Position numbers and translations under genes: made by a program. Below, piece after piece: positions 7,614 through 13,238 of a stretch of DNA of 13,238 nt. The DNA is from a bacterium (GTDB lineage Bacteria > Patescibacteriota > Patescibacteriia > JAACEG01): positions 1 through 13,238 of the forward strand of contig JALULG010000053.1 in assembly GCA_027040785.1 (NCBI GenBank). Direction: 5' to 3'. A model generated the notes under the pieces. The model worked only from the letters and a program-made list of their open reading frames with translations. It ran no database searches and was not told where the DNA came from. Numbering within the stretch: the first letter of the stretch is position 1; each line of letters begins with the position of its first letter.

Positions 7614-9650
7614 ATGAAAAAAGAAGAGGCCAAAAAAAGAATTGAAGCTTTGAAAAAAGAAATAAATTATCATTCTTATCTTTATCATGTTTTGGATAAA
7701 CCGAAAATCAGTGATGCTGTTTGGGATAGTTTAAAAAAAGAATTGGCTGATTTGGAAAAACAATTTCCCGAATTTATTACACCGGATTCACCCACCCAAA
7801 GAGTTAATGGACAAGCTTTAAAAAAATTTAAAAAAGTTGTTCATAAAGTTCGTCAGTGGTCTTTTTTGGATATTTTTGAAGAAAAAGAATTATTTGATTT
7901 TTTTGAAAGAGTGGAACGTTTATTAAAAAAACAAGGAATAAAAGAAAGGCCGGAATATGTTGTTGAACTCAAAATAGACGGAGTTCATATTATTTTAAGT
8001 TATGAAAAAGGCGTTTTTGTTCAAGCGGCTACTCGCGGGGACGGTAAAATAGGCGAAGATGTCACTCAAAACATTAAAACCATTTCCAGTATTCCAATGC
8101 GTTTGAGAAAAGATTATTCTTTGGTAGTTGAGGGAGAGGTTTGGATGAGTGAGGCAGAGTTTCAACGATTAAATCAAGAAAGAAAAAATAAAGGAGAAAG
8201 CGAATTGGCCAACCCTCGTAATGCGGCCGCCGGGTCAATCAGACAACTTGATCCCAAAATAACAGCTCAAAGAAATTTGGATTGTTTTATTTATGATTTG
8301 GATAAATTGGAAAATAAAAAAAGACCGAAAACTCAATTTGAAGAGTTGCAATTTTTAAGAAAAATCGGTTTTAAGACAAATAAACATTACGCTTTATGTC
8401 GCGATTATGAAGAAGTGATTAAATTTTGGAAACATTGGCAAAAATACAGAAACAGAGAGCCATATTGGATAGACGGAGTGGTTGTTAAAATCAACAAAGT
8501 GGAATATCAAGAATTATTGGGTTATACCGGTAAAGCGCCTCGTTGGGCGATTGCTTTTAAATTTCCTCCGGAACAAGTAACCACCATTATAGAAGATATT
8601 AGTGTGCAAGTTGGCAGGACGGGCGCTTTAACTCCGGTGGCTCATTTAAGGCCGGTAAAAGTGGCCGGTTCAACCATTTCCAGAGCGACTTTACACAATG
8701 AAGATGAAATTAAAAAGAAGGATATCAGGATAGGAGATACGGTTGTTATTCAAAAAGCCGGTGATGTTATTCCGGAAGTTGTGGAACCGATAAAATCTTT
8801 GCGTAGCGGAAAAGAAAAAAAATTTATAATGCCATTAAGGTGTCCTATCTGTGGTTCTGAAACAATTAGAAAAGACGGGGAAGCGATCAGGTATTGTACA
8901 AATCCGAATTGTTATGCTCAGGAAAAAGAAAAAATTATTCATTTTGTTTCCAAAAAAGGATTTGATATTGAGGGTTTGGGAAAAAAAATTGTTGAGCAAT
9001 TAATTCAAGACGGTTTAATCAGGGATTTTTCAGATATTTTTGAGCTTAAAGAAGGAGATTTAAAACCTTTGGAAAGATTTGCGGAAAAATCGGCGCAAAA
9101 TTTAATTAAGGCCATTAAAAAATCAAAAGAAATAGAATTGGCAAAATTTTTATACGCTTGCGGAATCAGATACATTGGCGAAGAAACCGCAGTTTTATTG
9201 GCGAATGAAATTTTTCATTCAAAGAAGAAAAAAGTGAGGATAAAAGAAGTGCTTTCTTTTTTCCAAAAATTTACTTTAAATGATTTTCAAAAAATTAATG
9301 GAATAGGAGAAAAAGCGGCGCAAAGTTTGTTTGAATTTTTTCATAATCAAAAAAATATCGAAGAATTATCTAAAATAGATAGCTTGGGGGTGGAAATCAT
9401 TGTGCCAAAATTTAATGAAAAGAAATTATCCGGAAAAAATTTCGTATTAAGCGGATCTTTGAAAAATTTGACAAGAGATGAAGCAAAAGATAAAATAAGA
9501 TCATTGGGAGGACATATTTCTTCCTCGGTCAGTTCCAAGACAGATTTTTTAATTCTTGGCGAAAAACCGGGTTCAAAATTTGAAAAAGCCAAAAAATTGG
9601 GAGTTAAAATAATTGATGAGGTTGAATTTTTAAAAATTATTAAAGAGTGA
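7614..9650 (+). CDS. ligA: NAD-dependent DNA ligase LigA
   Basis: LigA joins nicks in duplex DNA using NAD+ and is needed for Okazaki fragment joining and repair. The 678-residue product has the normal family length and domain order. The Ia domain (YHVLDKPKISDAVWD, residues 24-38) is followed by the adenylation motif KIDG with the AMP-accepting Lys120. ATRGDGKIGEDVT and ANPRNAAAGS come next, then IDGVVVKIN and the OB-fold phrase VGRTGALTPVA. A Cys4 zinc site is formed by Cys410, Cys413, Cys428 and Cys433. Helix-hairpin-helix repeats follow, with a C-terminal BRCT domain from about residue 604. All key residues appear intact. The ATG at 7614 follows the giant pilin stop by 5 bp, so ligA is probably cotranscribed with the pilin genes. 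No Shine-Dalgarno sequence or internal promoter is evident, and no clear T-run terminator follows it before the repeat cluster. Confidence 0.98.
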   Translation: MKKEEAKKRIEALKKEINYHSYLYHVLDKPKISDAVWDSLKKELADLEKQFPEFITPDSPTQRVNGQALKKFKKVVHKVRQWSFLDIFEEKELFDFFERVERLLKKQGIKERPEYVVELKIDGVHIILSYEKGVFVQAATRGDGKIGEDVTQNIKTISSIPMRLRKDYSLVVEGEVWMSEAEFQRLNQERKNKGESELANPRNAAAGSIRQLDPKITAQRNLDCFIYDLDKLENKKRPKTQFEELQFLRKIGFKTNKHYALCRDYEEVIKFWKHWQKYRNREPYWIDGVVVKINKVEYQELLGYTGKAPRWAIAFKFPPEQVTTIIEDISVQVGRTGALTPVAHLRPVKVAGSTISRATLHNEDEIKKKDIRIGDTVVIQKAGDVIPEVVEPIKSLRSGKEKKFIMPLRCPICGSETIRKDGEAIRYCTNPNCYAQEKEKIIHFVSKKGFDIEGLGKKIVEQLIQDGLIRDFSDIFELKEGDLKPLERFAEKSAQNLIKAIKKSKEIELAKFLYACGIRYIGEETAVLLANEIFHSKKKKVRIKEVLSFFQKFTLNDFQKINGIGEKAAQSLFEFFHNQKNIEELSKIDSLGVEIIVPKFNEKKLSGKNFVLSGSLKNLTRDEAKDKIRSLGGHISSSVSSKTDFLILGEKPGSKFEKAKKLGVKIIDEVEFLKIIKE

Positions 9651-9665
9651 TTTGTTTTTATTATC

Positions 9666-10064
9666 GAGACCCTGAAATAAATTCAGGGTGACAGTGAAAT
9701 TGACACGAGATTACACCTCCGTGTCATACTGAGCCCCCATGTCATGCTGAATTTTGTGCTGAATTTATTCGGTATTATTTCAGCATCTCGTTTTCTCCCC
9801 ATGTCATACTGTGAGCCCCCCATGTCATGCTGAATTTATTTCAGTATCTCGCTTCTTTCATGTCACCCTGAACTTGTTTCAGGGTCTCATGGGAAATAAG
9901 TAAACCTAAAACCAGCGAAATCCTGAATAGTTCGGGGTAACAGTAAAATGACACGAGATTCTGAAACAAGTTCAGAATGACATATACTATTTACATTACT
10001 CCGCTTCACCCCATGTCATGCTGAATCTTGCGTCGAACTTGTTTAGATATCATTTCAGTATCCC
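9666..10064. repeat. Palindromic repeat cluster 2
   Basis: The ligA-gatC gap holds the same repeat family as cluster 1. Reverse units are at 9666-9692 and 9955-9981, with a decayed one near 9917-9941. Standard forward units are at 9824-9850 and 9862-9888. Long forward variants are at 9741-9789 and 10015-10064. Short decayed starts (GTCATACTG) occur at about 9723 and 9803. The segment 9862-9981 is collinear with 12263-12381 in cluster 3, including the linkers. No gene is visible in this stretch. Confidence 0.9.
9741..9789 (+). repeat. Long-loop (49-nt) variant of the palindromic repeat
   Basis: This variant begins GTCATGCTGAA and ends TTTCAGCATCTC like the standard unit, but the loop is enlarged and contains a second GTGCTGAAT arm. 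Either TGCTGAA can pair with the single TTCAGCA, so two exclusive hairpins are possible. A copy at 12397-12445 has the same length and differs at only three positions; 10015-10064 is a diverged third copy. Confidence 0.75.
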
Positions 10065-10082
10065 ATAGGGAAAGTAAATAAA

Positions 10083-10111
10083 TCAATAAAATCATTTTAA
10101 ATTTTTATAAT
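10083..10111 (+). promoter_or_regulatory. Promoter of gatC-gatA (leaderless)
   Basis: A perfect TATAAT (10106-10111) ends 6 bp before the gatC ATG at 10118, so transcription should start at or next to the start codon and give a leaderless mRNA. The -35 region at 17-bp spacing (TCAATA, 10083-10088) is weak. No Shine-Dalgarno sequence precedes the ATG, which fits leaderless initiation. Confidence 0.55.
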
Positions 10112-10117
10112 AAATCT

Positions 10118-10408
10118 ATGTTAACTATTAAAGAAGTAGAACATATTGCCAAATTAGCTCGTTTGGAATTAAACGAGGATGAAAAAGAAAAATTTAGTAA
10201 ACAACTTTCTTCCATTTTGGATTATGTTAAAAAATTAGAAGAAGTAAACACCGACAATATTGAAATAACCGCCCAAGTGACAGGGCTTCTAAACGTTTTT
10301 GAAGATGATAAAATCAGAGAAATAAGCGAGGAAAGAAAAGAAAAAATAATTAATAATGCCCCTAAACATGAAAACAATATGTTTAAGGTTAAAAGAATAA
10401 TGCAATAA
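10118..10408 (+). CDS. gatC: Aspartyl/glutamyl-tRNA amidotransferase subunit C
   Basis: GatC is the small subunit that wraps around GatA and stabilises the GatCAB amidotransferase, which turns Glu-tRNA(Gln) into Gln-tRNA(Gln) (and in some bacteria Asp-tRNA(Asn) into Asn-tRNA(Asn)). The 96-residue product has the usual length and the family N-terminus, IKEVEHIAKLARLELNEDE, followed by FSKQLSSILDYVKKLEEVNT. The C-terminal part (NAPKHENNMFKVKRIM) matches the typical AP.....FKVP tail with slight drift. It starts 7 nt after a -10 box and is followed 1 bp later by gatA. Confidence 0.95.
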   Translation: MLTIKEVEHIAKLARLELNEDEKEKFSKQLSSILDYVKKLEEVNTDNIEITAQVTGLLNVFEDDKIREISEERKEKIINNAPKHENNMFKVKRIMQ

Positions 10409-10409
10409 T

Positions 10410-11846
10410 ATGTTGACAAAATTATCTATCAAGGAGGCTCATCAAGGACTAAAAAATAAAGATTTTTCTTCTGAGGAATTGACAAACGCTTATATTTTGA
10501 ATATAGAAGAAAAAAACAAAGATATTAACGCTTTTGTTTTTAAAACTTTTGATTTAGCCAGAGAAACAGCCAAACAAGTTGACAAAAAAATTAAAGATAA
10601 TCAAGAGATTTCTTTATTGGAAGGTTTGCCTATGTCAATAAAAGATTGTTTTTGTGTGAAAGATGTTGAGTCAACAGCTTCTTCCAATATTTTAAAAGGA
10701 TATATACCTTCTTATGACGCAACAACGGTTAAAAAAGTCAGAAACTTGGGCGGGGTTATTTTGGGAAAAGTAAATACCGACGAGTTTACAATGGGCGCTT
10801 CAACAGAAACTTCCGCTTTCGGCGTAACAAAAAATCCTCATGATTTAAGTCGGGTTTCCGGAGGAAGTTCCGGTGGCTCGGCGGCTTCAGTGGCATCGGA
10901 AATGGCTATGTATTCTTTGGCAACCGATACAGGCGGTTCCATTAGGCAACCGGCTTCTTTTTGCGGAGTGGCCGGTTTAAAGGTTACTTATGGAAGAGTT
11001 TCCCGTTTTGGTGTTATGAGTATGGCCTCTTCTTTGGATACGATCGGGCCAATTGCCAAAAATGTGGAAGATTTAGCCATTGTTTTGCAAGCGATTGCCG
11101 GTCATGATAAGTATGACGCCACCACACCGCAAATAAAAGTTCCGAATTATTTTGAAGAATTGAAAAAAGATATTAAAGGTTTGAAAATAGGTATTCCTAA
11201 AGAATATTTGAACGATAAATTAAATCCCGAACTTAAAAAAATCATTGAGAAAACAGCTCAAAAATTGAAAAAAATGGGTTGCGAAATAGTGGATGTCAGC
11301 TTGCCTCATACCGAATATGCTATTGCCGTTTATTACATTATCGCTCCTTCGGAGATAAGTTCCAATATGGCTCGTTATGATGGAATCAGATTTGGTTATT
11401 CAGTTGAAAAAGAAGATTTGGAAATTAAAGATTTATTAGATATTTATAATAAAACCAGGGCTAAAGGATTTGGTCCGGAAGTAAAAAGACGAATTATGAT
11501 TGGAACTTATGCTTTATCTGCCGGTTATTATGATGCTTATTATAAAAAAGCGCAAAAAGTCAGAACTTTAATTAAAAAAGATTTTGATGATGTTTTTGAA
11601 AAAGTTGATGCTTTATTAACTCCGGCCACTCCCGGACCGGCTTTTAAAATAGGTGAAAAAACAGCCGATCCTTTGGAGATGTATTTGGAAGATATTTTTA
11701 CCGCCCCGATTAATTTGGCGGGAGTGCCGGCTTTATCTTTACCGGCCGGAAAAATTGATGGAATGCCGGTAGGGGTCCAAATTATCGGTAAACATTTTGA
11801 CGAAGAAACTATTTTAAAAATAGGTTCAAAATTGGAAAATAAATAA
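10410..11846 (+). CDS. gatA: Aspartyl/glutamyl-tRNA amidotransferase subunit A
   Basis: GatA is the amidase-signature subunit that hydrolyses glutamine and supplies ammonia for the amidation of misacylated tRNA by GatB. The 478-residue product is full length. The catalytic Ser-cisSer-Lys triad can be read directly: Lys78 in LPMSIKDCF, Ser153 in GGSSGGS, and the nucleophile Ser177 in DTGGSIRQPAS. The phrases GLKVTYGRVSRFG and SLDTIGPIAKNVEDLA are characteristic. The C-terminal part (INLAGVPALSLPAG and GMPVGVQIIG) is also intact. It lies 1 bp after gatC and 6 bp before an unknown gene. gatB, which would complete the enzyme, is not in the window and probably lies elsewhere. Confidence 0.97.
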   Translation: MLTKLSIKEAHQGLKNKDFSSEELTNAYILNIEEKNKDINAFVFKTFDLARETAKQVDKKIKDNQEISLLEGLPMSIKDCFCVKDVESTASSNILKGYIPSYDATTVKKVRNLGGVILGKVNTDEFTMGASTETSAFGVTKNPHDLSRVSGGSSGGSAASVASEMAMYSLATDTGGSIRQPASFCGVAGLKVTYGRVSRFGVMSMASSLDTIGPIAKNVEDLAIVLQAIAGHDKYDATTPQIKVPNYFEELKKDIKGLKIGIPKEYLNDKLNPELKKIIEKTAQKLKKMGCEIVDVSLPHTEYAIAVYYIIAPSEISSNMARYDGIRFGYSVEKEDLEIKDLLDIYNKTRAKGFGPEVKRRIMIGTYALSAGYYDAYYKKAQKVRTLIKKDFDDVFEKVDALLTPATPGPAFKIGEKTADPLEMYLEDIFTAPINLAGVPALSLPAGKIDGMPVGVQIIGKHFDEETILKIGSKLENK

Positions 11847-11852
11847 AAAAAT

Positions 11853-12200
11853 ATGAACAAAGAGAAATGGGCGGATACAATTGGAATGATTAAAGATAAG
11901 TTTGAAGTATTTAATGAAGATGTAATTAAAGAAGAAATTGGAGTTGACGAAAAAGGAGAACCCGCTTTTGAAGAGAAAGAATTTATTGAATTTCTCGGTC
12001 CGTTGGGTAAAATGAAATTGGAATTTCTTGTTCGTCCCATTGTAGTGGAGAAAAAAGCAAATTTTTCCAGACGTATCGGCGCCGAAGGTCAAGTTAAATA
12101 TATTTTTTCCGGTAGTGAAAAAATTGAAAAATTAAAGGCTTATAAATTTGATGATTTAAGCAATGATTGGATGGAGATAGAAAGTGAGCAATTTGAATAA
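11853..12200 (+). CDS. Conserved-looking hypothetical protein, third gene of the gatCA unit
   Basis: I do not recognise the family of this 115-residue protein. It is acidic, with no signal peptide, membrane segment or Cys. It begins MNKEKWADTIGMIKDKF, continues with an acidic stretch ending EEKEFIEFLGPLGKMKLEF, then a basic patch around FSRRIGAEGQVKYIFSGSEK, and closes with an acidic tail. The alternation of charged strands suggests a small cytoplasmic alpha/beta fold. Codon use and composition match the neighbours. It starts 6 bp after gatA with no promoter between, so it is probably cotranscribed with gatCA. That does not by itself show a role in tRNA amidation. Confidence 0.75.
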   Translation: MNKEKWADTIGMIKDKFEVFNEDVIKEEIGVDEKGEPAFEEKEFIEFLGPLGKMKLEFLVRPIVVEKKANFSRRIGAEGQVKYIFSGSEKIEKLKAYKFDDLSNDWMEIESEQFE

Positions 12201-12226
12201 GTTCATTGTTCTCCCGGATTTTTTCT

Positions 12227-12480
12227 GTCATGCTGAACATTTCAGCACCTTATTTTCCCCATGTCATGCTGAACTTGTTTCAGCATCTCAAAGGGAATAG
12301 TAAAACCTAAACCAATGAGACCCTGAAATGTCCAGGGTGACAGTGAAATAACACGAGATTCTGAACTAAATTCAGAATGACATATAATTTCCCCATGTCA
12401 TGCTGAATCTTGTGCTGAATTTATTCGGTATTATTTCAGTATTTCGGGAAACAGAACAAGGACTAAAAACACGAGACTTA
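12227..12480. repeat. Palindromic repeat cluster 3
   Basis: Forward units are at 12227-12250 (degenerate end) and 12263-12289. Reverse units are at 12317-12341 and 12355-12381. A 49-nt long variant lies at 12397-12445, and a partial reverse start (CGAGACTT) is near 12471. The linker after the second unit (GGGAATAGTAAAACCTAAA) matches linkers in clusters 1 and 2. The cluster lies between the unknown gene and the lipoprotein promoter; no gene is visible. Confidence 0.88.
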
Positions 12481-12494
12481 ATATAACAATTTAA

Positions 12495-12523
12495 TAATAT
12501 TTAGGAGGTGTTGTTAAATATTA
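12495..12523. promoter_or_regulatory. Inverted repeat overlapping the -35 box (possible operator)
   Basis: A perfect 9-bp inverted repeat, TAATATTTA (12495-12503) and TAAATATTA (12515-12523), surrounds an 11-bp centre, GGAGGTGTTGT. It overlaps the putative -35 box of the lipoprotein gene, so it could be a repressor site. As RNA it would show GGAGG in a hairpin loop, but the start codon is too far away for ordinary translation use. Confidence 0.4.
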
Positions 12524-12538
12524 AAGTTTAACGATAAT
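12511..12538 (+). promoter_or_regulatory. Putative promoter of the lipoprotein gene
   Basis: TTGTTA (12511-12516) and GATAAT (12533-12538) are separated by 16 bp. Transcription would begin near 12545, about 10 nt before the ATG at 12555. The short leader has no Shine-Dalgarno sequence. The boxes are close to consensus but the surroundings are AT-rich, so chance similarity is possible. Confidence 0.45.
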
Positions 12539-12554
12539 TCCATATCTTTCAATT

Positions 12555-13238
12555 ATGAAAAATTTCAAGCAAAAAATTATTTTTCTTTCTTTGTTTTTGT
12601 TTGGTTCGGTGGGGCTGTCCGCTTGTCATGTTCCTTTTTTAAACAAAGAAATCACTCTACCTTTTTTTGAAAAATCTCCTCAAAAAACATTGCTTTTGGC
12701 CAAAGATAAAATGGCTAATGTTAAAAAAATGAAATACAAGATGGATCTTTCTTTTTTGCTTGATTTAGATTTAAATGAAAGTGATGTTTCTTTAAATTTT
12801 TTAAACCCAAAAGTTTTAGGCGAATCTGTTTCTTATTTGAAAAAAAATAATTTTCAAGAGAATCAAAAAATAACAATTCCTCAAAATTCTTTTCCGGGGA
12901 AAACCCCTTCTGCTTCAAATTTTATGCCAAAATTAGGCAAGGCCTTTAAAATAAATTTAAAATATAAAGTTGACGGAGCGGTTGATAGCGCTGATGCTGA
13001 TAACTTAAAAAATGAAAACAAGGTTGATATGGGACTTGATTTGAGCGGAACAGAAATGAAACTTGGCTTTGAAACCAAAACCATTAAAGACACTTTTTAT
13101 GGAAAAATTGATAAAGCACCTTTTCCTTTGTCGTTAATTTTGGGACAGTTTTTTCATACTTGGTATTCTTTTGATCCCGAGGACTTAAAAAGTCTTAGTT
13201 CCAATAAAGTTGATTTTCAAAAAAACAATGAACAAAGC
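12555..13238 (+). CDS. Putative lipoprotein, LppX/LolA-like (3' end beyond the window)
   Basis: The reading frame is open from the ATG to the window end, giving 228 residues with no stop. The N-terminus MKNFKQKIIF plus a hydrophobic core ends in a lipobox, GLSAC, so Cys24 would be lipidated and the protein anchored on the outer face of the membrane. The mature part begins with a helix (LLLAKDKMANVKKMKYKMDLSF), then beta-rich alternating sequence, and reaches FYGKIDKAPFPLSLILGQFF, then HTWYSFDPEDL. This order, an N-terminal Lys/Met-rich helix, strands and a late WY.FD.EDL phrase, resembles LppX/LprG and LolA-like lipid-binding lipoproteins; that is inference from pattern only. The gene is set apart from upstream genes by repeat cluster 3 and has its own candidate promoter. 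Confidence 0.8.
   Translation, partial: MKNFKQKIIFLSLFLFGSVGLSACHVPFLNKEITLPFFEKSPQKTLLLAKDKMANVKKMKYKMDLSFLLDLDLNESDVSLNFLNPKVLGESVSYLKKNNFQENQKITIPQNSFPGKTPSASNFMPKLGKAFKINLKYKVDGAVDSADADNLKNENKVDMGLDLSGTEMKLGFETKTIKDTFYGKIDKAPFPLSLILGQFFHTWYSFDPEDLKSLSSNKVDFQKNNEQS

Noticed and set aside
9648..9650. UGA recoded as an amino acid
   Set aside because: TGA ends ligA directly after a complete BRCT domain, and no frame in the window contains in-frame TGA.
11540..12040. Antisense reading frame opposite gatA and the 115-residue gene
   Set aside because: It lies opposite clear coding sequence, has no promoter or recognisable product, and reflects codon bias of the + strand.
12504..12508. GGAGG as the ribosome binding site of the lipoprotein
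   Set aside because: It is about 46 nt from the ATG at 12555 and too close (under 3 nt) to the TTG at 12511, whose frame ends after six codons.

Overview
The window looks like chromosome from a Candidate Phyla Radiation (Patescibacteria) bacterium. This is inferred from the very AT-rich, Lys/Asn/Ile-heavy coding, the short gaps with few Shine-Dalgarno sites, the dense run of minor type IV pilins next to ligA and gatCA, and the style of the giant pilin. TGA ends the ligA reading frame and TGG encodes Trp throughout, so the standard bacterial code applies, not the UGA-Gly code of Gracilibacteria/SR1. No rRNA or other taxonomic marker is present, so the assignment is provisional. All genes read on the + strand.

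Layout: (1) Positions 1-110 hold an extended -10 box followed about 40 bp later by a strong intrinsic terminator, possibly a very small transcript. (2) Positions 113-592 hold the C-terminal part of a prepilin peptidase. Its N-terminal half is absent and the first catalytic Asp appears to be lost in a 16-T tract. (3) Positions 593-926 are the first of three clusters of about 25-27 bp palindromic repeats. (4) A near-consensus promoter (959-987) drives a compact operon: a FimT/GspH-like pilin, a PilV/GspI-like pilin, a PilX/GspK-like pilin, and a 1611-residue PilW/GspJ-like pilin fused to two RCC1 seven-repeat blocks, a beta-sandwich and LVIVD-type propeller sequence. ligA follows 5 bp later. (5) Positions 9651-10080 are the second repeat cluster. 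(6) gatC, gatA and an unknown 115-residue gene follow, with a -10 box placed so that the gatC mRNA should be leaderless. (7) Positions 12201-12480 are the third repeat cluster, followed by a promoter region with an inverted repeat and the start of a lipoprotein gene that runs off the window end.

Working together: the four prepilins have the make-up of a pilus-tip priming complex (H, I, J and K classes). The giant J-class protein occupies the place of both PilW and the separate propeller adhesin PilY1, so it is most simply read as a one-piece tip adhesin. LigA seals DNA nicks. GatC and GatA are two of the three subunits that convert Glu-tRNA(Gln) to Gln-tRNA(Gln); gatB is not in the window. 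The palindromic repeats occur only at the borders between transcription units, never within them. The most notable items are the propeller-fused giant pilin and the covarying palindromic repeat family.
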